Source: Bacteroidaceae bacterium (GTDB lineage: Bacteria; Bacteroidota; Bacteroidia; Bacteroidales; Bacteroidaceae). From it: a stretch of DNA of 64,000 bases. The DNA lies in contig JAKSIP010000005.1 of assembly GCA_024398715.1 (NCBI GenBank), positions 59,983 through 123,982 of the forward strand, read 5' to 3'. Below the pieces are notes generated by a model that worked only from the letters and a program-made list of their open reading frames with translations, was not told the DNA's origin and did no database searches. Positions within the stretch are counted from its first letter, which is position 1. Each line of letters starts with the position of its first letter. Shown piece after piece: positions 9,335-17,227 of this stretch. The position numbers and the translations under genes are program-made.

Positions 9335-10297
9335 ATGAAAAAGAATTTATCCAACTATGTACTGGCATTATTCAGTCTTGTGCCGTTATCTGTAACCGCT
9401 CAAAAAATGCCCGGAACGGTAGAACTGTTGCCGCTTGGAGATTTTGAACAATGGGCAACACAGGATGTGAAAGAATCTTCCATTCTCGGCGGTCAGGTCA
9501 AGAGATTATACTATATTGCTCCTGAAGCAGAACTTGACGGCGAAGTTTTTCCGAAAGATCTCGCTTCAATTTGGGGAACTTCCAATACCTATGCCAGGAT
9601 TATGGGTATAATAAAGACAAGTTCCTCCGTGGAACCGGACAAGGGTCCCACTGGCTTGTGCGCAAAACTCAAGACAGGTTTCATCAGCTGTAAGGCTGCC
9701 GGGATGTTTACAATCAACGCCATAGCTCAGGGCTCTGTTTATCTTGGACGATGCGTGCGCCCTGTTGCGGGAACCAAAGAACCTTATTCGTACATGGATT
9801 GGGGAATACCTTTTACAGAGCGCCCTGTTGCTTTGATAATGGACTACAAGGCAGAACTGAACAAGACAGGAATGCTCACCAAGGCATCGTCTTCCAAAGT
9901 GACCGTAACCAAAGGTTCTGATCCGGAAGAAATCATATTCATTCTCCAAAAGCGTTGGGAAGATTCAAAAGGCAATATTCATGCGTTGCGTGTAGGGACG
10001 GCAGGTACCCACATTACTCAGGATACCCAGGGGTGGGTGACCGATGCCCGTTTCGATGTTTTGTATGGCAATGCCGGCAGCAGACTGGAACCGTTCCTGG
10101 ACCTTGGCACGGGTGTCCACAAGTTCCACGCCGTTAACTCCAACGGGAAAGCTGTACCTGTAGTAGAAGAAGGATGGGCCGATGCCGATGAACAGCCTAC
10201 CCATGCCATCATTATGATCACTACCGGGAGTCAGGGCTTTTGTCTTGGCGCTTTGGACAATACCCTTTGGATAGATAACTTACGTCTGGCTTACTGA
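9335..10297 (+). CDS. Secreted PCMD-domain-like protein
   Basis: This is a 320-residue exported protein with a Sec signal peptide (MKKN then a hydrophobic run, cleavage after VTAQ). The mature part resembles Bacteroidetes proteins with the putative carbohydrate metabolism domain (PCMD). The resemblance rests on an opening segment LLPLGDFEQWA, an IWGTSNTYARI segment, a central beta-rich part, and the closing LGALDNTLWIDNLRLAY that mimics the usual end of the family. No catalytic residues are assignable. It stands alone between divergent thrA and a convergent BtuF-like gene, whose end it overlaps by 7 bp. The family call is by recall and moderately sure; the function is unknown. Confidence 0.6.
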   Translation: MKKNLSNYVLALFSLVPLSVTAQKMPGTVELLPLGDFEQWATQDVKESSILGGQVKRLYYIAPEAELDGEVFPKDLASIWGTSNTYARIMGIIKTSSSVEPDKGPTGLCAKLKTGFISCKAAGMFTINAIAQGSVYLGRCVRPVAGTKEPYSYMDWGIPFTERPVALIMDYKAELNKTGMLTKASSSKVTVTKGSDPEEIIFILQKRWEDSKGNIHALRVGTAGTHITQDTQGWVTDARFDVLYGNAGSRLEPFLDLGTGVHKFHAVNSNGKAVPVVEEGWADADEQPTHAIIMITTGSQGFCLGALDNTLWIDNLRLAY

Positions 10298-11394
10298 TAC
10301 TGCAGGCGTGTGTAGTAGCGCACCGGGTGACTGGGCCTGATGTCTAAAGTGGGGTAGAATATCGCAATGAATTCTTCGAGCAGGTATTCCGGGTGGAACG
10401 CGGTCTGTTCAAAGTAGGGAACCTGATAGACAGGGCAGACCCATATGTTGTGGCTGTTGAATGGTTTGAACAGTTTGTATGAACTCCAATCCCGCTCAAT
10501 GCCGGAGTATGTCATTGTTCCCGATGTTGAATTCTTGACCAGCCATATATCTGCGTTCTGTGCCTTGTCCAGAACGGTCTCTTTTGACAACGGAACGGAC
10601 CCGTTCCTGTCTATGTAGTTGAAAATGTATGTTCCGCCGGCATCTTCTATCAGACGTCCTATTGTACTCTTCCCGCCCGGAACGTACCATGCCGAACCGT
10701 TTATCATATCGGTCATGACCAACGGACTTTCCTGACATTTTTTTATTGAGTCTCCAAGGGAACATAAATGGAGGTACTGCTTTCTGACGGCATTGTACAG
10801 AGAGTCTCCCTTTTCCGGAACACCCATAAGGCGTGCAAAAAACAGAATCCATTCGGCACGGCCCAATGGCGATGTCTCCATATAGTCTGCACACTCAATC
10901 AGAGGAATACCCAGTTTTTCCAGAGAACCGTAACTGGCGTTCTCAAAAGGAGATACAAAGATGGCATCGGGATTGAGGTCAATTATGGTCTCAATTGTGG
11001 GAGACATTGCACTGCCGCAGTTGGCAATGTGCCCATTGGAGTATAAGGCATTGATTGTGCTGTCTGAAACATATTCAATCTCGCAAATGCCGGCTATACG
11101 GTCTGCAATACCCAGTTCTGCAAATAAGGCGGCATGGCAGTTGGTGGTGACTATTACGCGTTTGAATGCGGTGCTGTCTGCCGTTTCATACCCAGCCAAT
11201 TGCAGATTAGGTTTCCATGGGTTGGAAATGCGGAATGTGTAGCTGCCGCTATCCTGAAATATCTGCAGCAGATCTGCCTCACATGCAAGATTGCCGGACA
11301 AGTTCCGGTCCGTGGAAATGCCTTTACAACCGCATATCAGTACAGAAATGCATAACAGTAAGCATTGAACGGGATTGGAAATGTTTGTTTTCAA
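10291..11394 (-). CDS. BtuF-like periplasmic cobalamin/iron-chelate binding lipoprotein
   Basis: This is a substrate-binding protein of the ABC transporter class III type (BtuF/FecB fold) with 367 residues. The N-terminus is a lipoprotein signal with a lipobox ending at Cys 23 (LICGC). The mature start KGIS lacks acidic residues, suggesting periplasmic rather than surface retention. Family signs are VIVTTNCHAALFAELGIADRIAGI near residue 85 and the IIDLNPDAIFVSPFE segment near residue 140. It is the third gene of the operon behind the cobalamin riboswitch, which points to B12 capture. The BtuC and BtuD permease genes are absent here, so the partner must be encoded elsewhere. Specificity is inferred from the riboswitch context. 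Confidence 0.8.
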   Translation of the reverse strand: MKTNISNPVQCLLLCISVLICGCKGISTDRNLSGNLACEADLLQIFQDSGSYTFRISNPWKPNLQLAGYETADSTAFKRVIVTTNCHAALFAELGIADRIAGICEIEYVSDSTINALYSNGHIANCGSAMSPTIETIIDLNPDAIFVSPFENASYGSLEKLGIPLIECADYMETSPLGRAEWILFFARLMGVPEKGDSLYNAVRKQYLHLCSLGDSIKKCQESPLVMTDMINGSAWYVPGGKSTIGRLIEDAGGTYIFNYIDRNGSVPLSKETVLDKAQNADIWLVKNSTSGTMTYSGIERDWSSYKLFKPFNSHNIWVCPVYQVPYFEQTAFHPEYLLEEFIAIFYPTLDIRPSHPVRYYTRLQYQ

Positions 11395-11414
11395 GTTTTA
11401 TGGTCTTTGTAAAT

Positions 11415-12191
11415 TCACTCCAAAGGTAATACTTTCAGACCATCAAAACAAAAACATGCAGGCGTATTCATTCCGTAAGTGCCCATATCTGTGCTGGTCA
11501 GTATGAATCTTATGGAATTTATGCTGTCCAATGCCGATAAATCAATGCATGTCCATTTCCTGACAATGTTGAATCCGTTGGCAAGATCAACGGTAACGGT
11601 ATCGGCTTTTTTGCCGTTCTCTCCAATAATGTGCAGCTGGAACATGTCATCTCCGGTCCATTCTTTCAGATAACTGATTCCGGAAGCATCAACCTCGGAA
11701 ATGGCTTTGTAGGCGTATGTCGCATTGTTGATCCATATGCTTACGCCTTTGAACAGCCTGCCTGAATCTTCCAGCCGGATTTGTGCAGGATATCCCCAGT
11801 CATCGCCGTTGCATTGTGCAAAAAAATAACTCTTGCCCTGCATGTTGTCAATTGATGTGCAGGATAAGTTGGTGTAACCTGCCGTTTCAAAGTCAAGATA
11901 CTTCAAGTAAGTGATTCCTTGTCCCATTGCCAGGTTGTAGCCATCGTAATACACTGAGTGGAAAATACTGAATGGTGCGGTTCCGAATGTGGAGTTGTAA
12001 TAAAACCCGTCAAAATCTGCGCCTTCAATGTTCAAATAGGCGGCTGTGTCAGGAACTGCAGGCAGATTGTCTGCCCATAGGGTAACGCAACCTTCAGGGT
12101 TGTAATCCTCAATTGAAAAACTATCCTGCCGGCATCCGGTAAAAAACACTGTTGCTGCAAATGCAACAAAATAAAATACTTTTTGTTTCAT
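11415..12191 (-). CDS. DUF4465-family lipoprotein in the cobalamin operon
   Basis: This is a 258-residue lipoprotein with lipobox FTGC (Cys 20). The body matches the DUF4465 family: FYYNSTFGTAPFSIFH, a cluster of aromatic beta strands, VSIWINNATYAYKAI, and the family ending DMGTYGMNTPACFCFDGL. Proteins of this family recur in Bacteroidetes B12 operons. From memory they correspond to, or overlap with, the surface B12-binding BtuH proteins, but I cannot confirm that identity. The ATG overlaps the end of the upstream lipoprotein gene by four bases (ATGA), implying translational coupling under riboswitch control. The likely role is binding cobalamin at the outer membrane. Confidence 0.75.
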   Translation of the reverse strand: MKQKVFYFVAFAATVFFTGCRQDSFSIEDYNPEGCVTLWADNLPAVPDTAAYLNIEGADFDGFYYNSTFGTAPFSIFHSVYYDGYNLAMGQGITYLKYLDFETAGYTNLSCTSIDNMQGKSYFFAQCNGDDWGYPAQIRLEDSGRLFKGVSIWINNATYAYKAISEVDASGISYLKEWTGDDMFQLHIIGENGKKADTVTVDLANGFNIVRKWTCIDLSALDSINSIRFILTSTDMGTYGMNTPACFCFDGLKVLPLE

Positions 12192-13078
12192 TGTTTATCC
12201 GTTAAATGGAAATCTGATATTTTTGATACTTCTGTTGATATTTCTCCAATCCAGCCGCATTGGGCCATTATTGCACTCTGAACTTTGACAAAATCTATAG
12301 AATCAAGATGAACGGAATATCCGTATTGGTCCAGAGCATTGTCAATGTCAAAATGGTTGCAGTAATCAAAGTAATCCGTATGGTTGAAATTGTCTGCATA
12401 TCCCCACTCAAAACTGTTGCATATCCAATAATTGTTTGCTGCCCCTATACTTTGGGTGTTGTCTTTCAAGCGGGTCCCTGTAAGAACAAGACTGTCCTGC
12501 GATGCCCACAACGGATAATAATATGACTGTCTGTGATATGTCCCGTTGTATGCAACCGCTCCAGTGTTGCCGTAGTTGTCTTTCCATTTGACGTCCATTC
12601 CGCTGTCTATAGGGCAATAGTACGTTACCGTATAGTCAAAATAGGTACTTTTGCAGCCTGTTTCGCTCCCGCCAAGCTGATACCAGGTGTCGTTAGGCAG
12701 GCCGTCTTTGTTGGAATCCTGCATGACCCACACTACACCAGGCTCACTGCCATCATGGAAAGAATTGCTTTTGATGGAAATATCATATCCGTCAAAATTT
12801 TTGATTGAATGGTCAAACCCTACAACTATATATCCGCCAAATGCTCCCAAGGATACAACCTGGTCAGATTTGATTGATTCAAAGGCGTATCGGCAGGCTT
12901 GTTCCATAGTCGTTATGGAAAGATTGCCATAGCTGTTTATGAATTGTCCAGGCGCCGGCATGAATTCCAATACGGAATTGCAATCTGCCTGATATTCAGA
13001 ATTGTATGGCGTTGGAGCATCATCCTTTGAACAGGACAGACACAGCAGGCCGGCGGCAAATAATAGACTTTTTCTCAT
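12188..13078 (-). CDS. Surface lipoprotein, first gene of the cobalamin riboswitch operon
   Basis: This is a 296-residue lipoprotein. The signal ends at a lipobox LSC, and the mature sequence starts C-S-K-D-D, a pattern like the K-(D/E)2 lipoprotein surface-export signal of Bacteroidetes. The body contains VSLGAFGGYIVVGFDH, a GYDISIKSNSF segment and GVVWVMQDSNKDGLPNDTWY, which are marks of a Bacteroidetes cell-surface protein family that often accompanies B12 loci. It is the gene directly behind the cobalamin riboswitch, with about 120 nt between the B12 box and the ATG. It probably helps capture cobalamin outside the cell. No enzyme motif is visible. Confidence 0.72.
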   Translation of the reverse strand: MRKSLLFAAGLLCLSCSKDDAPTPYNSEYQADCNSVLEFMPAPGQFINSYGNLSITTMEQACRYAFESIKSDQVVSLGAFGGYIVVGFDHSIKNFDGYDISIKSNSFHDGSEPGVVWVMQDSNKDGLPNDTWYQLGGSETGCKSTYFDYTVTYYCPIDSGMDVKWKDNYGNTGAVAYNGTYHRQSYYYPLWASQDSLVLTGTRLKDNTQSIGAANNYWICNSFEWGYADNFNHTDYFDYCNHFDIDNALDQYGYSVHLDSIDFVKVQSAIMAQCGWIGEISTEVSKISDFHLTDKQ

Positions 13079-13100
13079 CGGGTTACATGCGTTCTATACT

Positions 13101-13116
13101 CTTTCTTTGCAGAAAG
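13101..13116 (-). promoter_or_regulatory. Small hairpin near the first start codon of the B12 operon
   Basis: On the minus strand CTTTCT, loop GCAA, AGAAAG forms a six-base-pair stem with a GNRA-type tetraloop ending about 22 nt before the ATG at 13078. It sits where a translational expression platform of the upstream riboswitch would act. The role is inferred from position only. Confidence 0.35.
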
Positions 13117-13204
13117 CGGGTAACACATGCATCGAATCCACAATAAACAAAAGATTGTCATAAGTGGTGTCCCGGCCCGTAAACCCGCAGGCTACAAAAA
13201 CTTT

Positions 13205-13350
13205 CAGTGTGATCCGGCAGGTCTTCTGACTTGTTTCCTGTTGCAATGCCTTCCCGGTCAAATACCAGTGGCAAGGAGAATTTGCAACCTTTTTTGAAAC
13301 TTACAGCAGCGGGAACTGTTTGGGATTTGCACCCAATTCCCTATTAATCC
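13205..13350 (-). promoter_or_regulatory. Cobalamin (adenosylcobalamin-type) riboswitch
   Basis: All landmark blocks of the class are present in order on the minus strand. GGTGCAAATCC lies at 13323-13333. The CCCGCTGCTGTAA core follows near 13304-13316, and GCCACTGG lies at 13265-13272. GGGAAGGC lies at 13248-13255. The B12 box AGTCAGAAGACCTGCC lies at about 13216-13231. It precedes three lipoprotein genes including a BtuF-like one, so high cobalamin should shut off this uptake set. No long T-tract terminator is seen between it and the start codon, which favours control of translation. Together with the promoter it fills the 348 bp gap between queG and the first lipoprotein gene. Confidence 0.95.
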
Positions 13351-13372
13351 CATATGGGAACCAAAATCGCGG

Positions 13373-13403
13373 CAAAAATATTGCTTTTTTTTGCAATACC
13401 AAA
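13373..13403 (-). promoter_or_regulatory. Promoter of the B12 operon with a palindrome filling its spacer
   Basis: On the minus strand there is TTTG (13400-13403), a 19-nt spacer and TATTTTTG (13373-13380), a full match to the Bacteroidetes consensus. The spacer and first bases of the -7 box form a perfect inverted repeat, TATTGC (A8) GCAATA, at 13379-13398, followed by T5. The same element could end queG transcription as a short terminator or bind a regulator. Transcription would start a few bases before the riboswitch. Confidence 0.7.
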
Positions 13404-13426
13404 TTTTTTTTTTGAAAAAAATCAGG

Positions 13427-14179
13427 CTATTTTCCCGAGTTCAGCGGACAATGTTCCTGGCATACATCGCAACCGTATTGCTCTGTACCGATGCGCTTGC
13501 GCCCGGTCAGTTCAATGGTTCTGTAAGAAACACACTTGCAGGCGTCAATGTATGGAAAGTCTTCAGACAAAGCCATGCCGGGACATTTTGAAATGCATAT
13601 CCCGCAATTGTGGCAGTGCGGTTCCAAAGGCTTGTCATATTCCGGTAGTGGCGTGTCAATGAGCAGTTCTCCAAGTAAAACATAAGATCCTATGCCGGGT
13701 ACAAACAGAAGGTGGTTTTTCCCTGAATATCCAACGCCGCATTCTGTAGCCCAATACCGTTCCATAAGCGGGGCGGAATCAACAAATGCGCGCCCGGCAA
13801 TTCTGACATCGCTTATGGTATTGAGGTCCTCAAGCAGTGTGTACAGTTTGTCCTTGATGAATCTGTGGTAGTCAGTGTTTGCGTCAAAACGTGCAAAACG
13901 TGCCACTTTGCTGTCTTGAGTGGTGGCGACATCGGCCTTGGAACCATATTCAAAGGCTACGCTTACAACAGTTCTGCAACCCGGTTCAAGAAGGGTAGGG
14001 TTGTATCTTTTTTCACGGTTCCTCTCCAAATATGACATAATGCCGTTGCAGCCGGCCTGCAGCCAGCGCTCCATGTAGTCTGTATGCCAGCTGTCTACGG
14101 GGCCTGCCTTGGCTGTTCCGCATGCAACAAAGCCCAGAGACAATGCCCGGGCTTTGATTATTTCTTTGGTGAGCAACAT
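13427..14179 (-). CDS. queG: Epoxyqueuosine reductase, C-terminally short
   Basis: QueG reduces epoxyqueuosine to queuosine in tRNA, the last step of Q modification, and uses cobalamin and two 4Fe-4S clusters. Conserved family parts are the N-terminal GFVACGTAKAG, the ERWLQAGCNGIMSYLERN segment and the AGRAFVDSAPLMER core. The ferredoxin-type Cys motifs CHNCGICISKCP and CDVCQEHCP supply all eight cluster Cys together with the CKC pair. The protein stops four residues after CPLN at 250 residues, whereas relatives usually run about 60 residues further. It follows the galacturonokinase-like gene by 15 bp. It ends 24 bp before the promoter of the B12 uptake operon, which suits a B12-using enzyme but is not itself downstream of the riboswitch. 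Confidence 0.88.
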   Translation of the reverse strand: MLLTKEIIKARALSLGFVACGTAKAGPVDSWHTDYMERWLQAGCNGIMSYLERNREKRYNPTLLEPGCRTVVSVAFEYGSKADVATTQDSKVARFARFDANTDYHRFIKDKLYTLLEDLNTISDVRIAGRAFVDSAPLMERYWATECGVGYSGKNHLLFVPGIGSYVLLGELLIDTPLPEYDKPLEPHCHNCGICISKCPGMALSEDFPYIDACKCVSYRTIELTGRKRIGTEQYGCDVCQEHCPLNSGK

Positions 14180-14194
14180 GTTTCTGACAGATCC

Positions 14195-15334
14195 TTAATC
14201 TTCAATAAAACGTGCGCCGTCTGCGGAGTGTACAAAATGTACCTGGAAACTGTTTTTATATTGCGGGAACTGCTCCAGATATTTGCGCGTTATGCTTTCG
14301 CGGATATTTTCTTCTTTTGCAGGGTCGATAATGGCAATGCAGGCACCCTTGAAACCGGCACCGCTGAAACGGCCGCCATAGATACCGTCGGTCTCTCTCA
14401 TTGCGCGGTATATGGCTGTCAGTTCCGGGCTGCCGCATTCCCAGTTGTGCAGAGAACTCTCGCAACTCTCAAAACTGAGCTGGCCGAACCACTCAAGATT
14501 ACCCGTTTCCCATGCTGTCACACCCTGACGTACACGGCGGTATTCAGAGTAGAAATGTTCCGCACGGCGTGCAAAGCGTGCCGGCATCTGATTCTTGTAT
14601 TTATCGTAAACCTCGCGCGGAATATCACGCATGAATGTCTTGTCAAATGGTTTGAGCGGCATATCTGCGTATGCCATCAGATTCCATGCGGCGGTTTTAC
14701 ATTCCTGTACGCGCAGGTTGAAATCGCTGTTCACAAGATTGCGTGTAAGACCGCTGAAAAAAATTCCGAACTCAAAATCAGGCATTGACGGGTTACGTGG
14801 AATAAGACGGTACTCATCGGTGTCGCAGTCCAGCATGAGCAGGTGATCTTTCTTACCGAGTGCAATGCAGGACTGGTCCAGAATACCGTTGTTCAGACCA
14901 ATATATTCACGTTCCGCTTCGCTGGCAATTTTGATCACTTCCATTTTGGTCAGTCTGATCTGGTTTGCCTTTGCAAATGCCATGACGTATGCAATCAGAA
15001 CCGCTGCGCTGGATGACAGTCCGCCCACAGGCAGGCTGCCTTCAATAACTCCCTTGACACCGCGCGTCAGCTCGAAACGTTTGCGCAGCGCATATTTGGC
15101 GCCACGTGCATAATCGCCCCAGTTCCCTTCTTTTACCTGACTTGGAACGGTTACATTGAAACTGATGTGACCGTCGTAACTCTTTGAATCAAGTTCCACA
15201 CTTCCGTCCTCGGTAGGTTCGAAACGGAAATCAACACCGCGGTCAAAACTGAAACCGCTGACCAGCCCGTGCTGGTGATCAGAATGGGCGCCGATAGGGC
15301 AGATTCTGTACGGAGAGAAAATATGATATTCCAT
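14195..15334 (-). CDS. GHMP sugar kinase, galacturonokinase-like
   Basis: This is a 379-residue anomeric sugar kinase of the galactokinase family. The substrate motif near the N-terminus is SPYRICPIGAHSDHQHG, where true galactokinases have the pattern GR(V/I)NLIGEHTDYN. The changed Glu to Ala and DY to DH residues, plus the following WGDYARGAKYAL, resemble what I recall of plant galacturonokinase. The ATP loop LPVGGLSSSAAVL (about residue 112) and the C-terminal GGRFSGAGFKGACIA are intact. A canonical galK exists elsewhere in the window (30438-31601), supporting a different substrate here. The gene leads a two-gene unit with queG. Substrate assignment is inference; kinase activity is likely. 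Confidence 0.75.
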   Translation of the reverse strand: MEYHIFSPYRICPIGAHSDHQHGLVSGFSFDRGVDFRFEPTEDGSVELDSKSYDGHISFNVTVPSQVKEGNWGDYARGAKYALRKRFELTRGVKGVIEGSLPVGGLSSSAAVLIAYVMAFAKANQIRLTKMEVIKIASEAEREYIGLNNGILDQSCIALGKKDHLLMLDCDTDEYRLIPRNPSMPDFEFGIFFSGLTRNLVNSDFNLRVQECKTAAWNLMAYADMPLKPFDKTFMRDIPREVYDKYKNQMPARFARRAEHFYSEYRRVRQGVTAWETGNLEWFGQLSFESCESSLHNWECGSPELTAIYRAMRETDGIYGGRFSGAGFKGACIAIIDPAKEENIRESITRKYLEQFPQYKNSFQVHFVHSADGARFIED

Positions 15335-15438
15335 TTTTTTTGTACTTTTCTATTGCGAAGATAATATATTTGACATTAACATATGGTATATTTTTGTTAA
15401 AAATGCGGCATTTATGCAGCAGTGTACTCAAAATAGAG

Positions 15439-15446
15439 TAAATTTG
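15439..15446 (+). promoter_or_regulatory. -7 box for the sigma54 activator operon
   Basis: TAAATTTG fits TAnnTTTG and ends 32 bp before the ATG at 15479. No clear -33 TTTG is present at 19-21 nt. Further upstream TATATTTG (15365-15372) and TATTTTTG (15389-15396) also fit, so more than one start is possible. Confidence 0.45.
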
Positions 15447-15478
15447 CCGTTCGGTAAGCGTTAGAATTTATTCAAGAT

Positions 15479-16708
15479 ATGGATGTTGATCAGTTACAGC
15501 GCATGAAGCTGCAGTTCCAGATTATTGGAAAGTCTGTAGATTTGGACCGTGCCATTGATACGGCAATACAGGTTGCCCATACAGATCTTTCAGTGCTGAT
15601 TACGGGAGAAAGCGGTGTGGGTAAGGAAAATATTCCAAGAATAATTCATGTAAACAGCCCGCGCAAGTCCAAAAAATATATTGCAGTCAATTGCGGAGCC
15701 ATTCCTGAGGGAACCATAGATTCAGAGCTGTTCGGCCACGAAAAAGGCGCATTTACAGGTGCCATCAACGAGCGTGACGGCTATTTTGCCGAGGCCGACG
15801 GCGGTACTATTTTCCTGGACGAGGTTGCTGAACTTCCCATTGCTACCCAGGCACGTCTGTTGAGGGTACTTGAGAATGGCGAGTACATAAAGGTAGGCTC
15901 GTCAAAAGTGGAAAAAACCGATGTCCGTATTGTTGCCGCAACGAACGTGAATCTTGTTGAGGCAGTTGAGCAGGGACGCTTCCGCAGTGACCTGTACTAC
16001 AGGCTCAATACTATTCCCATCAGAATTCCCACATTGCGCGAACGCGGAAAGGATATTCTTCTTCTGTTCAAGAAGTTCGCTATGGACTGCTCAAAGAAAT
16101 ATCAGATGCCTCTGCTTGAACTGGATGGCGATGCCTCTGAAATGCTTATGGCGTACAGCTGGCCGGGAAACGTAAGACAGCTCAAGAATATTACGGAGCA
16201 AATGTCCATCATGTCCCCAAGCAGGGTGGTTACAGCCTCAATTCTGCGCGATTTCCTGCCTGCTGATCCCAATTCCGGCAATCTGCCTGCACTGGCCGGC
16301 CGTAAGGACGGCGGAGCCTCTTTTGAGAACGAACGTGAGATTCTGTACAAAGTCCTGTTCGAATTGCGTCGCGATGTGACGGATCTCAAGGCTCAGATGG
16401 CAAACATACTCCAGACAAGTGTTGACAGTCAGCAGCATGTACAGAAAATAGTATCCCAGCAGGAATCCGTGTCCCAGCAGGAACCGCAGAGGGTTGTCCC
16501 GTCTTCAAACAGCAACAGCAGGTTTGACGATATCCAGGAAACGGAAGAGTATGTGGAAGAATCATATACGCTTGCCCAGGCCGAAAAGCTGATGATTGAA
16601 CGTGCGCTGGCAAAGTATAACGGACGCAGAAAAGATGCTGCTGCGGAACTGAACATATCTGAGCGTACGCTCTACAGAAAAATCAAAGAGTATAATCTTG
16701 ACAAATGA
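15479..16708 (+). CDS. Sigma54-dependent transcriptional activator (AAA+ and Fis-type HTH)
   Basis: This is a bacterial enhancer-binding protein of 409 residues that remodels sigma54 RNA polymerase by ATP hydrolysis. It has no N-terminal receiver or sensory domain: the AAA+ part begins almost at once. Walker A is GESGVGKE (residues about 42-49), the sigma54 contact loop GAFTGA is near residue 95, and Walker B is GTIFLDEVAELP. After a Gln/Ser-rich linker the Fis-type helix-turn-helix ends the protein (RKDAAAELNISERTLYRKIKEY). It is the first gene of a run with lptE, a TPR-like gene and secG, an order seen widely in Bacteroidales. Target promoters are not identifiable here. Confidence 0.93.
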   Translation: MDVDQLQRMKLQFQIIGKSVDLDRAIDTAIQVAHTDLSVLITGESGVGKENIPRIIHVNSPRKSKKYIAVNCGAIPEGTIDSELFGHEKGAFTGAINERDGYFAEADGGTIFLDEVAELPIATQARLLRVLENGEYIKVGSSKVEKTDVRIVAATNVNLVEAVEQGRFRSDLYYRLNTIPIRIPTLRERGKDILLLFKKFAMDCSKKYQMPLLELDGDASEMLMAYSWPGNVRQLKNITEQMSIMSPSRVVTASILRDFLPADPNSGNLPALAGRKDGGASFENEREILYKVLFELRRDVTDLKAQMANILQTSVDSQQHVQKIVSQQESVSQQEPQRVVPSSNSNSRFDDIQETEEYVEESYTLAQAEKLMIERALAKYNGRRKDAAAELNISERTLYRKIKEYNLDK

Positions 16709-16712
16709 TAGG

Positions 16713-17225
16713 ATGAAAACGTTCTTGCAGTACATAACGGTTCTTGCATTCCTGTTCACAATAGGAGCGTGTAAGGTCTCATACAGGTTCAACGGTGCGT
16801 CCATTGATTACAATACCACCAAGACCATAACCCTTGACCCTTTCACCAACCGTGCAGCATACCAGTGGGCTCCTATGGCACCGATGTTCAACAATACGTT
16901 AAGTGACATATTTGCAAAACAGACAAAGCTGCAGCAGGTCAAGAAAGATGGCGATCTGATTATTTCCGGAGAAATTACCGGATATGAGCAGACCAACAAA
17001 TCCGTTTCTGCCGACGGCTACTCTGCAATGGTCCAGCTGCGTATTACCGTAAAGGTTAACTTTACCAACAATACGAATCATGAGCAGGACTTTGAAAAAT
17101 CATTCTCCGCTCAACGTGAATATGATTCAACACAGCAGTTGTCTGCCGTTCAGGAAGAACTCGTAGGCCAGATTATTGACGAAATAGTGGATCAGATATT
17201 CAACGCTACGGTTGCAAATTGGTGA
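16713..17225 (+). CDS. lptE: LptE-family lipopolysaccharide assembly lipoprotein
   Basis: This is a small outer-membrane lipoprotein that, in the family, plugs and assists the LptD LPS translocon. I use the ATG at 16713 (170 residues), because a TTG at 16698 lies inside the preceding gene. The signal peptide ends in a lipobox IGAC (Cys 20 from this start), and the mature start KVSYRF lacks a surface-export pattern, as expected for a periplasm-facing protein. SIDYNTTKTITLDPFTNRA and the C-terminal VGQIIDEIVDQIFNATVANW are characteristic of Bacteroidetes LptE. The start is 5 bp after the sigma54 activator stop, so expression is probably coupled. Confidence 0.85.
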   Translation: MKTFLQYITVLAFLFTIGACKVSYRFNGASIDYNTTKTITLDPFTNRAAYQWAPMAPMFNNTLSDIFAKQTKLQQVKKDGDLIISGEITGYEQTNKSVSADGYSAMVQLRITVKVNFTNNTNHEQDFEKSFSAQREYDSTQQLSAVQEELVGQIIDEIVDQIFNATVANW

Positions 17226-17227
17226 TT

